64,000 nt of DNA from Cristatella mucedo (GCA_009760855.2 WPIO01000077.1:62001-126000), one strand, 5' to 3'; positions 12,902 to 25,856 are shown, counted from the first letter of the stretch. Notes: generated by a model from the letters alone, not told the origin. Program-made: numbers and translations.

Positions 12902-13814
12902 TGCACATGGCCAAGCAATTGGCTAGCTCATGCACCTTTTAGGCTCTGGAAAATCGATTAGGCCAGAAGCCGAGTGCTTTTCCACTTTCAACAAGCTCAG
13001 CCTTGCTGCAACGGAAATAGCAAATAGCCCGACGGCCATGTCAGTCTGAACTAAGGCCGTCCACCAGCTGCCGTGTTAATTTTGCATTATTCTGTTTTTC
13101 CTTCATTTTAAAGAAACACAGCTTGATTCATTCATCTTCAAGAAACACAGCTTGGTCCTGGTTTTGATAGGCCTCTCCAAAGGAGGACACTTGCATACTA
13201 GTTTCTGGAGCCAACGGTCACTCAAGAAACTAAGGAATCTCACAGTATCATAGCTGGAAGTAATACACCTATTTTGCCTGCGGTAGACGTGAGATGAGGG
13301 GCCGAAAAACCGACCAAACACCTCAAGTTCGGTAGCTGTGTTCGGCCGACCGCTCAGACTTTTCCCAGTTCCCAGCCCAATCAAGGAACTGTACTTTCAG
13401 AGTCGAGAAGACAGAGTGCCGGGGAGAGGGAATTTGCTGCTAGCAGTTACTTAGAAATGTCAGCTAAACCTGCAGCGACATTAACAGTGCCATCGAAGCA
13501 GCTCCCCACACAGTGCCGTCTGAGTGTTTTCTGCTTTCCTCAACAATGAAAAAAGAGAGAGAAATGCAGTCTACTACGGTGCAACCCCAAAGAACTCCTT
13601 TTTCTGATGCCAGATGAAATACCCTGCAATCTTCACCGTGAGGTGGCTGCTCTCCAGCTCTTACGGATCCTTCCAAGTTGAACTTCCACCTCTATGAGCA
13701 TTGAGCAGCTCCGTGGCCAGCGAGTGGTCGAATCAAAAGCCGTTATGGCATCCTAAACCACCGTATTGTGCCGGTAAGTAAATAAATAAATATTTATATA
13801 TATATATAACTATA
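12273..13814. other. Unique sequence with a (TG)n microsatellite
   Basis: No gene recognised. It contains a short GT run listed separately and AAATAAATAAATATTTATATAT at about 13780-13808. Confidence 0.35.
12870..12899 (+). repeat. (GT)15 repeat
   Basis: Perfect GT run. Confidence 0.95.
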
Positions 13815-13953
13815 ATTCATTTGTATAGCATCTCCCAAGAGAACTTAATCTATTCAGGCGCCTAGCATTTGCCTCGGGGCTCGAGCCCACGACCTCAGCC
13901 AGACCTTGGTCGGGGCATGCACCTTAACCGCTGGACCAAACCAGCTCGGCGTA
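13815..13953 (-). mobile_element. SINE-B copy 1 (tRNA head, LINE-A-like tail)
   Basis: Minus-strand reading: TGGTTTGGTCCAGCGGTTAA (A-box-like), ACCAAGGTCTGGCTGAGGTC, GTGGGCTCGAGCCC (B-box-like), then GCGCCTGAATAGATTAAG and CTATACAAATGAAT. The last part matches the LINE-A tail (GCGCCTAGAAAGAGATTAAG). Three other copies share this layout. Confidence 0.8.
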
Positions 13954-14560
13954 GCACGGCTGAGGCTCACGGGCCAAGAAATGTGTTTTCGTTCTGGTCC
14001 CTTGCAGTGTATTAGTGCCACTGGTCTACAGCAGAGGCTCAACTGCCCATAGAAGTGGCCGGAAGCTCTACTCTTGCCATCCTGCTCAGAATCACTGGCT
14101 GTCTCCTCAGCACGATTAGCTACTCCCATGAGAACACGAGGGCTATACTGTGGAAAGTGCTTCGAGCCCAGCAAAATGAAAGGGCTTAGACTTTTTAATG
14201 GTCCATGCCTCCCTCCCTACCATGTCACTAACATGCAGTCCCTCTTGCAGTCCACGCACGTGTGGGTCCAGCAACCTTGTGAGCCTGTGAAGTTCTGGTG
14301 CGAGTCATCCTTTGTATGAGCATACCCTTACAGAGCTCTTTACATTTATAATCCTTAGAAGTTCTACCGAAACAGTAAGAAATATTTCATGAGAAAAATA
14401 ATCCGGATGTCAGAACCATATGGCAATATTATGTAGCGATATGGATTATATGATATGGATTGTGTATTATAATATAGAACTATTGCCGGATAGATTGTGA
14501 AGTATTGTTGCTGTTATTTCCTTTAAAATATAACAGACTGGCTGCCTGACAGATGGTCAG
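13954..14560. other. Unique sequence
   Basis: No gene recognised. Frames reach about 106 codons on the minus strand without known motifs. Confidence 0.3.
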
Positions 14561-14589
14561 AACGAGCAAATTATATATATTTTTATTAT

Positions 14590-14765
14590 ACGTATGTATA
14601 TGTTTTTCGTGAGGCTGTGCGTGGTTGTGCATGTGTGTGGTTTGCGCACACATGCACGCTCACACACCATGCACACACAGACTCTCATGTGCACATGTAT
14701 GCATGCACACACACACAAGCACACGAACGCAGACACCCATGCATACACATATGCACATGCATAGG
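14590..14765. repeat. Imperfect alternating CA/TG-rich region
   Basis: Many interrupted TGTG, CACACA and ATGCAC motifs switching strand within 170 bp. It is alternating purine-pyrimidine sequence and could favour left-handed DNA. Confidence 0.7.
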
Positions 14766-15678
14766 CAGCAATTCCAATAGCTAGCTACCCCTAAGTCGTT
14801 TGAGACAAAGCATGTGAGTCATCTAGTGCAGGATGAGCACGGCTGAATAAGCATTAAGCCACAATTCGTAAACTCGTGCCCAGCCCTTGGGCATCACCTA
14901 GGATTTCCGAAGGCAGAAAGTGAGCTGAGCAGCCAGAAAGTGAGTTCAGCGGCTCACGGCCGGTGCTATCACTCAAGCTAAGAAGTGAGTACCTGCTCCA
15001 TGTGCTATGTCTGTCTGAGGTGCTACCACATGCCAACTTAACCACGGCCACCGCGCTCGGCTGCTGTTTCTGCAAATTGAGCTTGACTGACTCTGTACAT
15101 ACTGGGTTTCCTAATCACAACCAACGGACCGATCACATTCTGTTGATAGCAACCAGGCACCGAACCGATGATGGCGCCAAGGAAGAAATTGGCTGCCTTT
15201 GAAACCTACTGCTGGCAACCTGCAATCGAACAGCCTAATGTGCCAATATAGAACAGCAAGCAAGTTTGCACCGATTTTGCTCATTGGCAAGCTGAAGATC
15301 GCATGACGCGGCATCGGAAGCAATCGACCGAGTGCGGATTCGCTCTGGTGTGTGATGCCTTGCTTTTATGGCAAAACCGGCTGCAACCGAGTGCAGTAAG
15401 AATCACTTGCTGGCATGATGAGGCTAGCCCGGCGACCCAGTTGAATCTGGGAAGCAGCAGCTGGCGCTGGATGAGATATTAAAAGAGAGCCGTGCTGCAA
15501 TTGAGCTCGGGTTGCAAGCGCAGCAGAATGAGGTCAATGGGCTCGCTCCTGCCCCTGGACGAGTCCGTCCATATTCAGCTCCGTGTGCAAACTGCTGCAG
15601 ACTGAGCTGAATACGCACTGCGACTACCAAGTGCAGGCTGTGAAGAGCTGCACTGGTCAGCCGGCGAGAGAAAGAGGG

Positions 15679-15680
<2 letters not shown>
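14766..15680. other. Unique sequence
   Basis: No gene or repeat family recognised. Confidence 0.35.

Positions 15681-15760
<80 letters not shown>
15681..15760 (+). repeat. (AG)n repeat
   Basis: 36 AG units, then AAGAGAG, merging into a GT-rich segment. Confidence 0.96.
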
Positions 15761-15824
15761 TGTGTATGTGTGTGGTGTGTGTACGTGTGAGTGAGTGAGT
15801 GTGTGTGTGTGTGTGTGTGTGTGT
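15761..15824 (+). repeat. GT-rich microsatellite ending in (GT)n
   Basis: GTGTGT with GTAC and GAGTGAGT interruptions, then a clean GT run ending exactly at the LINE-A tail. Confidence 0.9.
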
Positions 15825-16170
15825 AATAATATTAATGTACTTGATAAAGTGCCCACAGAGAACTTAATCTCTTTCTAGGTGCTTTACATTTGATGCAAAG
15901 AGAAATGCAATTAAATGGTAAGTAAAATCATGCTTGAAAAGAAAACAAAATTAATAACATGGTTAGGGGTGACATGCACAGGGTCAGCATGCAAATGTGG
16001 TTAGTGGCAGCATGCACATTGTCAGCACGCATAAGCACATGAAGGACGAATCACAGGGACCCACTAAATGCTGTCCTAAATAGGTGTTTTTAGGTTCCTT
16101 TTAAATGTGGTCAGGTCAGGGGATATTCTGACTCAGATCGGGAGGGAGTTCCAGGCTTTGGGAGCATACG

Positions 16171-16172
<2 letters not shown>
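15825..16172 (-). mobile_element. LINE-A 3' copy inserted in a GT/GA microsatellite
   Basis: On the plus strand it starts TAATAATATTAATGTACTTGATAAAG (the antisense tail) and ends in TCCAGGCTTTGGGAGCATAC (antisense of the protein block SYAPKAWN). It is 5'-truncated. GT runs abut both ends, so the microsatellite may have been its target. Confidence 0.92.
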
Positions 16173-16654
<482 letters not shown>

Positions 16655-17815
16655 TCTTCCGGGGGAGGGGAGAGGGGAGGGGGCTTTACAGTACCACAGG
16701 ACTCTGTGCTTGGTCTACTTCTATTCACAATTTATAGTTTTCCTTTGGCCCATTAAATCGTCAAGCACGATCTAAACCTTCGTTTTATGCAGATGATGCA
16801 AAGCTGTACCTGGGCTTTGATACCTAGCTATCTGCCTTCCAGCTCATACTTGAACTCTTGTAAATCCACAGCAACATGTACTGCTTACATTTGTTATTAG
16901 ATGACAGTAAACTTTATCAAATTGAAAGACGCTTGAGCCAACCTACTAATTATAGCCAAGTATAGTTTACTCAGAAATTAGAAAGCCTAACCGTCAAAAT
17001 GCTGTCGGCCACCATATCTCCTTCGGCATTAGCAATCTAGATGTTTACTTCCAAAGGAATCTTTCTCTGGAAGACACATAAGCTCGGCAGTCATGTCTAC
17101 CTATTTAAGTTGTGCACCATGGCAAACATTTAGGCTGCTTAGATAAGGATACAACAGTCATACTGGTCCATGCAGTCGTAACATCCCATCTAGACTTCTG
17201 TAACTCACTACTCGAAGGGCAGTTCTTCTTGAAATAGCAATAAAATGCGCACAGTGGTGCACAATTCAGCAGCTTCTGGCTTACTTGTCGTAAGCATCGA
17301 AGTAGCCATATAACACCTCTTCTTCTCATCAACATGCACTGGCTCCACATCAAGCATCATTTCGACCTAGGTTTTGCCACTCACTTTTAGGTTCCTTCAT
17401 TCTCTTAAGCAAGAAAATCTATAGAAGCTACTGACAGACCAGGCTTTACATCGTACCGCGTACTGTTACGAATCAATTAGTTCAGTTGTGCCTGTAACCA
17501 ACCTCAAATCCTTTGTAGACCGTACCTGCAGTCGCTATGCTCCCAAAGCCTGAAGCTCACTGCAGAGTGACATAGCAGCAACATAAAACCCATCTGTCTG
17601 CCACAGCATTTGCCAGGTCTGTTTGAATTGTCCTTTGTGTGCTTATACTTGCTGACACTGCATGTTATTCTTAACCAATTGAAATACTTTCTTCCCAGTA
17701 TGTATCAAGTGACCAGAAAGATCTGCAGTTTTCTTGCGGTACCAGATAATTGTCTTAGTATTGCTATTAATTTGCATATGTGCACACTCGTGCAGTGTAT
17801 ATCAGTATATTTCTA
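16655..17815 (+). pseudogene. LINE-A reverse transcriptase pseudogene with YADD box
   Basis: This is the longest LINE-A remnant. Shifting between forward frames one reads VPQDSVLGLLLFTIYSFPLA (RT motif, usually VPQGSVLGPLLF), then LNLRFYADDAKLYLGF with the catalytic YADD at 16786-16797. Farther on come an ILVHAVVTSHLDFCNSLLEG block, SHITPLLLINMHWL, FATHF, a SLCSQSLKL segment matching the SYAPKAWNSL block of better copies, and a degraded tail with AGTGACCAGAAAGATC near 17715. Known for the family: the enzyme reverse-transcribes its own RNA at a nicked target. Here many stops and shifts make it dead. It belongs to the jockey/CR1/L2 superfamily, but the exact clade cannot be decided by eye. Confidence 0.87.
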
Positions 17816-18004
17816 GAGATCGATTGAGAAAACAACCCTGTGAATCACAGGAAAGCGTTCCACATCACATAACAGTCCTTCTGTCGCAGTGCATAGGAAT
17901 CGATAAGTAGCCACCAGGATGGGATTGCGCAACCAGAGGACAACAAAGCAGCACTGCCAGACTGCATGCATTAAAAAATGCATTCGATGAATAAAAAAGG
18001 TCAA

Positions 18005-18156
18005 GGCTGATTTAGCAGCCCCATTTATACAGTCACAGAAGAGCCTTTACGGCTATCACCATCGCTTGCATCGATCAGTAAAAGGATCGACCATTGCAGG
18101 AATCAGACCCACGACCCGAGTAATGAATAGTAAGCACCTTACCCCTAGGCCACGTT
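18005..18156 (-). mobile_element. SINE-A copy 7
   Basis: Antisense order: GGCTGATTTAGCAGCCCC tail, ACAGAAGAGCCTTTACGGC, ATCACCATCGCTTGCA, GGATCGACCATTGCAGGAATC, then CACGACCCGAGTAATGA (hairpin partly lost) and CACCTTACCCCTAGGCCACG head. Confidence 0.88.
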
Positions 18157-18872
18157 CCAAGGGTGAAAAACAAGTGTGTAGTCATCATTAAAGCAACAGT
18201 ACGATTCCCAACGCCTGGGTTACCGGTGCAGTACTCTACTGATTGAGCTTGTCTTCATTCGGCATACTATACAAGCTTTACACGCTTTAAAACCTCGGCT
18301 TTTTGACCAATTACATGCTCGAGCCAAATCCCTGTGTAGTACGTGAATGAATGCTTCCTGTTTAATAGAGTTGCAAGTAGGGCTCCCTGGAATGATACTG
18401 CCTGTTTTAGAGGTCCGCTCGTCATGTGATTGCAGCAACAACTGAGGTAAATAGATACGTTAGCGATACTGCACTCTACAGTAAGGCTGCCGGCTCCTGG
18501 CCAGGTATCGGCAATCAGGTATTGCTCGGGTGAACTTTGAGAATGGCTTTGAGCCAGAAAACCTTAGCAGAGACTGTAGGGCCATTGCCCTATCGCTTCA
18601 CTCTTTCCACCCACAAATGCAGACACGACAGGAAAATCAATGCATGTGGACACCTAGCAGCCTGCAACGTTGCCTGGCTGCACTCGGCTCCCTTCGAGAC
18701 CGACATTAGTGCAGTACTCAGGTCGAGACTAGGATTGAAAGGTCTGTCTGGATGCCAGCGAAGCTTCAGCGATGCCATTGCAAACCAAAAAAACTAGTAG
18801 ATCCTAAGGATCTCTCCTAGGGCACTCTTTCTGGTTCCGAGGCCCTTGATGACAGGTATACACAGGTATGTG

Positions 18873-18990
18873 CAGGGGTGGAGCCAGCCGGTGGGCTGGA
18901 GTCGCTCCCCCCTAAAGGTTAGTGCCCCCTATATCGGGTCACAGCAGTCTGGTATGAACGGGAGCATGTTTTTTTTATAGGTTTCCTTTA
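18873..18990 (+). mobile_element. Possible hAT/MITE end remnant
   Basis: CAGGGGTGGAGCCAGCC followed by a GCTCCCCCCT block resembles the start of the two MITEs at 58.6 and 60.2 kb (CAG..G.TGA.CC then GGGGCATTTGCCCCC). I found no matching right end and no target duplication. Confidence 0.3.
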
Positions 18991-19484
18991 TTTTATCAAA
19001 TAAACACTACGATTGTGCATGCACCTGGGTACACAGCTGAGCATACTTTTTGAGTCAGCCAGTACAGGACGTGATGCCGAGGTGCATTTTTCTGCCAGCT
19101 CGATGTAAATCGTATCTTCAGCAAATAAATGCCAGACTTCATCACGGGACAGTTTCGGATATTGCAACTTGTCGGCTTCAGCTTAAGCTTTGCCTAAGCT
19201 TGGCTTTGGGCTGCAATAACGAGAATCGTTAGCGAGAGCCGACTTTTGAGTAGCTCTGATGGAACCAAGATCTGGTAGCTAAATTTGCTTCGTCGGTTGC
19301 TTCTTTGCAGCGAGACCCCTAATCGCGTGCTTCCTTTCCTTGCATGCCTGCACGAGCGCCAACTTTTACATAGCTCTGGCTGCTTGCTTTCACCTCCGAC
19401 TCTCTCCCTCTTGACTAGCCTATTTTCTCCTCCCTCGATCTCCAAGTGTCTCTGCCTCTCTCAGCGGTTCTAGGTCTCTGTCTA

Positions 19485-19622
19485 TCTTTTTGTCGGTAAG
19501 TCTACCTTTCCCTTTCTGTCTGTCTCTGTCCGAGTTTGTCTGCCCATGTCTGTTTCTGTCTGTCTGCATCTTTGCAGCTCCCTGTCCCACTCTGTTGCTC
19601 TGTCCATCTATCTGTCTGTTAA
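19485..19622 (+). repeat. Degenerate (CTGT)n-like tract
   Basis: Repeated TGTCTGTCTCTGTC motifs, diverged and interspersed with other sequence. Confidence 0.6.
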
Positions 19623-20269
19623 AAGCCATTAGTGGACCGTATTTCTGGTGAGTAATCACACGTGTTTAATTTATTCTGCTCATGTGCACTCACTCCTGGG
19701 CATAGTTTGCGATTTTCCAAGCACGGATGCGCTATCAATGTGGCCTTCTGGCCAACGTGCCCGTGGTGCGTACCCGAGATGGCGAGCTCTAGTTTCGAGT
19801 CACCACTGGGCTGCTTAGCCTATCGTTCCATCCAGGAGGGTTTATGAGCCACTACAATAATGGCCAGCATGGCACTTGCACCGGAGTGCCAGCCTGAGTG
19901 GGTGTCTGTGCACACAACAGTTACCATCCCACCGTAGGGACGGCCAGGCAATGCGTGTCTCATAAATCAAGCACTCTCAAGCAGCTTCCCAAGAAAGCCC
20001 AGCATACCATAGTAGGTATTCCTGGAGAGCGAATGGCAGAAGCATTTATTTCGGACTGCCAGCCTCCTATGCCCTTAATCGTCAGCAGCAACTGGGGAAA
20101 AAACTCTCAGCCTCTTGTCTGGTCTGTCATCAATGGCATGGCTGCCACATCTCACCACCCCTACCTCAGTTGCACAGGCCGGTCTTAGAACTACATACAA
20201 ACTTCTGCGATTGGGCTTTCAGTTTGCGATGCACCGAGAGACTCGAGCTTGCGTCCGGCTTAGGTCACC

Positions 20270-20665
20270 ACCTGCATCGACTTTGCATCGTATAAGTCTC
20301 AGATGAAGATGCATCTGTTCCACTTCCAGCTTTTCCTTCGCCCCCATTTAACTTGTCATGTTCTGCTGATGTACACTTTGCCCACCAAGCTGCGTATGAT
20401 TCACTGCATATTATTAAGCAGGGTTCGACACACCAGACATACCTACACACCAGGCACCCTGAGCGGCATCTTGTGTGCTTTTGCTTCTGATGGTCGAAGT
20501 GTGACACTTGTTTGCTTGCTGCATCCTCATCTAAGCTTTTTACCGTGCATTTCAGTAACCCATGGTTACTTCTTCTCTTGCAGTGAACTAAAAAGCTCAC
20601 GGATAGAGATTTAGTTCACTTAGATGTCAAACAAGCAACTAGTTATTATTATTATTATTATTATA
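20270..20665 (+). mobile_element. Possible diverged LINE 3' end with (ATT)n tail
   Basis: The peptide SQMKMHLFHFQLF resembles the K.LKTHLF motif at LINE ORF ends, and the region ends in (ATT)7 at about 20641-20664 as LINE-A copies do. The GCGCCTAGAAAGAG tail signature is not clear, although TCACGGATAGAGATTTAGTTC near 20598 is similar. Confidence 0.4.
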
Positions 20666-20949
20666 GTAAACGCCCGCCGCACGACCCCTTTCCTCACACC
20701 CAAAGGTGCCGGAAAGAAGTTCCTAGCGAAATACCGTCATAGCCGAGTTGATGCCTATATGCTCTGCAGCTTGATCACCAGTGCTGAGCAAGTGCCCCAC
20801 TAGTTGTGGCTATGCAGGTGATTGGTCTGTTTCAGCCCCAAACAGCATCTCCTCGTGTGACTCTTGTGGATATTTCCTCACCGGATGAATTCAAAACTAT
20901 ACTCATAATGCTCATAATTAGCATGACACTTAGCCGTCAGGAAAGGGGC

Positions 20950-21142
20950 AGCTATAGCTCAGGGGTGAAGGGAACAGCTGTCCCCCAGGAGGCAGGAGTC
21001 AGCTTGCACTTCACGACCTAGGTCGCAGACTCCATTCCTGCTGCTGACAATCCTTCATCACCCAAGTGGCAAGTGGCATCGAAGCCGTTCGGGCTCATCT
21101 GCTGCTGCAATATAAATGAGGCTGTTTGATCGGCAGATCTCT
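20950..21142 (+). mobile_element. SINE-A copy 8, divergent
   Basis: GCTATAGCTCAGGGGTGAAGG (A-box-like), CACTTCACGACCTAGGTCGCAGACTCC, CAATCCTTCATCACC, CATCTGCTGCTGCAATATAAATGAGGCTGTTTGATCGGC. It is longer than the others because of an insertion of about 25 bp between A box and hairpin. Confidence 0.75.
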
Positions 21143-21793
<651 letters not shown>

Positions 21794-21801
<8 letters not shown>

Positions 21802-22359
21802 AAGAACTGACCAGGCAAAACAATCAGAGCTCCTTCTGCATTTGTCACTTCATGAAGAACTAGGGGTTTAACAACTGGGAGGAGCATCCCGGGTTTGTTA
21901 AACAGTGGTACATTTCTAGTAAACACTGTCTAATCACTTGGTTAACATGCTCGGCATGACCTGATGCTCTTCCGGCATGCAGTAGCTGCTGAGTACTCGT
22001 GAGCTATGACTTTCCCATACAGGATTAAAACAATCCCGATAGAATCGAGATAGACAATGTGACACCCTCCTCCTCCGATGTTTGGCCTGCTTGCTTAGGT
22101 GGAGGGTGGTAGATGGACTGCTTGAGCCTCCAGCTCCTCTTCTACTGATCCACCCCCTGCACCACCACAGGAGGGGGGTCAGCCGGACCTCGGTCTGCCT
22201 GCTCTACTCTGCTCTGGCTTCTGGTTCGGGCACTGCCTGCTCCTCTCGACATGCCTGCTGCCTTCACACAGCCAGCATCTTTCTCTGTGCTTCCTTACTG
22301 CTTGCCCTTTATTTATTCCTTACTGCATCCTTCTTTTCTTCTTTGCTTTCTAGCTGCGA
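21794..22359. other. Unique sequence
   Basis: The frame from 22082 (MACLLRWRVVDGLLE and so on) runs into the minisatellite. The part before the repeat has no recognised domain. Confidence 0.3.
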
Positions 22360-22821
22360 CAGGCAGCAGGCAGCAGGCAGCAGGCAGCAGGCAGCAGGCA
22401 GCAGGCAGCAGGCAGCAGGCAGCAGGCAGCAGGCAGCAGGCAGCAGGCAGCAGGCAGCAGGCAGCAGGCAGCAGGCAGCAGGCAGCAGGCAGCAGGCAGC
22501 AGGCAGCAGGCAGCAGGCAGCAGGCAGCAGGCAGCAGGCAGCAGGCAGCAGGCAGCAGGCAGCAGGCAGCAGGCAGCAGGCAGGCGGCAGCAGGCAGCAG
22601 GCAGCAGGCAGCAGGCAGCAGGGCAGCAGGCAGGCAGCAGGCAGCAGGCAGCAGGCAGCAGGCAGCAGGCAGCAGGCAGCAGGCAGCAGGCAGCAGAAGC
22701 AGGCAGCAGGCAGCAGGCAGCAGGCAGCAGGCAGCAGGCAGCAGGCAGCAGGCAGCAGGCAGCAGGCAGCAGGCAGCAGGCAGCAGGCAGCAGGCAGCAG
22801 GCAGCAGGCAGCAGGCAGCAA
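22360..22821 (+). repeat. 7-bp minisatellite (GGCAGCA)n, about 65 copies
   Basis: Period 7, unit GGCAGCA. Phase breaks lie near 22580 (GGCAGGCGGCAG), 22620 (an extra G and a shortened unit) and 22695 (GCAGAAGCAGG). Since 7 is not a multiple of 3, the translation cycles through QQAAGSR with no stop. Open frames across it are not evidence of a gene. Confidence 0.96.
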
Positions 22822-22861
22822 CAGGTCTCGTAGCAGAAGCAGCAGTAGAACTAGCAACAAA

Positions 22862-22943
22862 TAGCAGCAGCAGCTGCGCAAGCAGCAGCAGCATCAGTAA
22901 TAGCAAGAGCGGCAGCACCAACTGCATCAACCCAGCACCTGGG
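22862..22943 (+). repeat. Short CAG-rich region
   Basis: AGCAGCAGCAGC and variants between the minisatellite and the LINE-A tail. Confidence 0.7.
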
Positions 22944-23672
22944 TAATAATAATAATAATAATAATAATAATGCACTTGATAAAGCACCCTCAGAGAACTC
23001 AATCTCTTTCTACGCGCTACACATTTGCTGCAAAGGAAACACGAACGAATGGTGAGTGGTATCATGCTTGATAAACAACATGAATAATGTGGTTAGGGGT
23101 GACATGCACAGGGTCAGCATGCAAGTGAGCATGCATGTTAGTGGCAGCAAGCACAGTGTCAGCATACATAAGCACATAAAGGAAAAATCACAGGGACCCA
23201 CTAAATGCTGTCATAAATAGGTGAGTTATTAGTTTCTTGTTAAATGCTGTCAAGCCATGGAGTGAGTTCCAGGCTTTGGGAGCATATGAACGAAATGCAC
23301 GGTCTCCAAAAGATTTGAGGTTTGTACGAGGTATTGGTAAACAGTTTCCGAAATCGGGCGGTACGATGCTTGGCCTGGTGGGGGAGTAGATCTGATAGGT
23401 AGGCTGGAGCCAAAGAATGAAGGAACCTAAAAGTGAGTGACAAAACCTTGAAGTCGAAGTGTTGCTTGACCGGAGCCAGTACAGGTCGGCAAGAAGCGGT
23501 GAGATGTGGCAACTGCGAAGCTCACGGCAGACAAGCCCAGCTGCAGAGTTTTGCACCAGCTGCAAGCGCCTGATTGCACACGTCGGTAGGCCAGTAGGCA
23601 AGTATTGGTGCTAGGCAGCATCCAGTATAAGTGGCAACCTGATTTGTCAGACACCAGCAAACTTATCAACAG
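22944..23672 (-). mobile_element. LINE-A copy with RT C-terminal domain
   Basis: The plus strand begins with (AAT)9 and TGCACTTGATAAAGCACCC (antisense tail). In minus reading the 3' coding part is well preserved: QLVQNSAAGLVCRE, SPLLADLYWL, FCHSLLGSFILWLQPTY, then TNLKSFGDRAFRSYAPKAWN and a short C-terminus. These are the classic C-terminal blocks of jockey/CR1-type ORF2. At least one frameshift separates the LADLYWL and FCHSLL frames. Truncated upstream of the palm domain. It lies head-to-head with the copy at 24.9 kb. Confidence 0.93.
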
Positions 23673-24494
23673 TTTCTTGACAGCTTTTCACATTAACCAT
23701 ATTATGAAATGCTAAGTGCCCCAGATGTGGCAGTTGGGCATGAACCCACACGCAGGCTAGAAATTGACACTTCACCATGGAAGCTACATGTGCTGGGAAA
23801 GCTAGGCGTTTCTTTAGGTCTAGTATCTCAAGGACAAGAAGGCCCCCAACCCTTCCAGTGTTTCGGGGGCATATGCGGTTGTAGTGGGGCCTACTGGAAA
23901 AGAGTCAAGGCTAGTGCCTTGGAGTTCAATGGGTGCCAGCAGCAGCAGCAGCAGCAGCAGCAAAAGGCTGTGACTCATTTAGGTTTCGATCCTGGCTGCT
24001 GCATCAAGTGTGGCCTAATGAGATAAGAGGCAGCTCAAACAGCAGGTGTCGATGTGGAGAAAGGGCTGGCAAAGGCCACCAGATTGACTGGGGCTCTGGG
24101 TGCCCTGGGCTCTGATGACAGCCTGCCGGGTCCTCTTCCACACTCTCACTTCTTAAGGTGCATTGCAGTGGCAATCTCAGCCGGCTCGACGAATGCCTAG
24201 CGCAGAGCCCTGCAGTGCTGCCAGCCCGATGCACCGGGCAGCAGCAACTGCTAAGCTTGCACAGCTTCTGTCTGCCATACCTTTCATGCCACCACATCCC
24301 TATGGCTTCCTGCTGATTGCTGCAGCAGACTCTTGGAGGGTGAGGATCAGCTGCCTGAGTCGTCTGATTGGATGGGCCACTGCTGCCCTAGTGACAACAG
24401 TGAAGGATCACCAAGGCGGCACCCCACATACCGGTGCCATGGTTTTTCACGTCTGTGCTCACTCACTACTCGTTTTCGCTTTGGTGTTAGTAGT
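23673..24494. other. Unique sequence with a (CAG)8 repeat
   Basis: No gene recognised. CAG units lie at 23938-23962. Confidence 0.35.
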
Positions 24495-24496
24495 AG

Positions 24497-24497
24497 T

Positions 24498-24565
<68 letters not shown>

Positions 24566-24566
24566 T

Positions 24567-24600
<34 letters not shown>

Positions 24601-24655
24601 GCAGAAGCAGCAGCAGCAGCAGAAGCAGCAGAAGCAGCAGAAGCAGCAGCAGCAC
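24497..24655 (+). repeat. (CAG)n with AAG-containing interruptions
   Basis: About 22 clean CAG units, then CAGAAGTAG and CAGAAG interruptions spaced every 6-18 bp. The frame from 24163 would give polyalanine after a 105-residue lead, but no domain supports a gene. Confidence 0.93.
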
Positions 24656-24879
24656 ATGCTTCAGTGTCTAGACAAACCATTGCAAAGTACTATAACGAAC
24701 GTGGTAGCACCTCCTGAACTCATGTTGTTTGCCAAGAACATAGCTCATGTAGCGGTTCTTGTCATTGCAGGTACACGACCTGTGCTAACAGAGCTAGCAC
24801 ATTGAAGCAAGGCTGAAGCTGCTGCATCGAATGCACCCAGGCATGCCGACGATAGCAGAGCCTGACAGCAATGCAGAAC

Positions 24880-25380
24880 GCCCATGTCTTAATAATTCAT
24901 TCTTTGGCTCCAGCCTATCTCTCAGATCTACTCCCTCACCAGGCCGTACCACCCGCTTTTCGGAATCCAACAGTCTACCAATACCTCCTACAAACCTCAA
25001 ATCCTTTGGAGACCGTGCATTTAGTTCGTATGCTCCCAGAGCCTGGAACTCCCTCCCGACTTGCGTCAGAACATCCCCTGACTTGACCACATTTAAAAAG
25101 AACTTTAAAAACACCTATTTAGGACAGCATTTAGTGGGTCCATGTGATTCGTCCTTCACGTGCTTATGCGTGCTGACACTGTGCATGCTGCCACTAACCC
25201 CATTTGCATGCTGACCCTGTGCACGTCACCCCTAACCATGTTATTCATGTTTATCAAGCATGATTTTACTTACCATCCAATCGCACTTCCCTTTGCAGCA
25301 AATGTAAAGCGCCTAGAAAGAGATTGAGTTCTCTGAGGGCGCTTTATCCAGTGCATTATTATTATTATTATTATTATTAA
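24880..25380 (+). mobile_element. LINE-A copy, best 3' terminus
   Basis: Forward reading: SLAPAYLSDLLPHQAV in one frame, then TNLKSFGDRAFSSYAPRAWN and SLPTCVRTSPDLTTFKKNFK in another. These are followed by the 3' UTR with GACAGCATTTAGTGGGTCC, TGCTTATGCGTGCTGACACT and TGCATGCTGACCCTGTGCAC, the GTAAAGCGCCTAGAAAGAGA tail and (ATT)8. It is a convenient family reference. Confidence 0.95.
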
Positions 25381-25856
25381 CCAGTCCATGTCGTTACCAT
25401 AGAACAGTCATTCAACGGAATCAGAGAGGCTACATCATCACAGCTCCAGTCGTAGCAAATAGCATACAACTCCCAAACCACTCCTCTGGATTGTTTTTTC
25501 AACAGTCTAAACCCTATATTATGAAAATCGTTTACTAATTTTCACAATTCAGAAATAGCTAATAGTCTTTAGCACTGTCATAATCTGACAGATTAAGCTT
25601 CAGGACCATGCATTTACAGTGGCAGCAGAGCAGAATTCTATTCATAGGGCCGCACGGACTCCGTGCACACCGGAAGTTTAATGCTGAAGGAGCGAGCCTC
25701 TTTGAACTGCCTGACAACCACTTTGCCAGTGGAGCCTTCCAAGCCAACGAATAACCGGCTGAACTGTACCTAGCGTAGCACATCCGACAGCCTTGATGAG
25801 ATGTAGCTGGCTCAGAACGCAAACAAAACAGCTTTGCTGGCGCAGGAAGAGTCCCA
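25381..25856. other. Unique sequence
   Basis: No feature recognised. Confidence 0.35.

Larger units (their letters stand above)
18157..20269. other. Unique sequence with a possible hAT terminal remnant
   Basis: No gene recognised. It contains a TIR-like stretch at about 18873 and a degenerate CTGT-rich segment at 19485-19620. Confidence 0.35.

Noticed and set aside
22082-23065. QQAAGSR-repeat protein and its reverse
   Set aside because: A 7-bp repeat read through three frames. The minus-strand frame also runs into a LINE-A tail.
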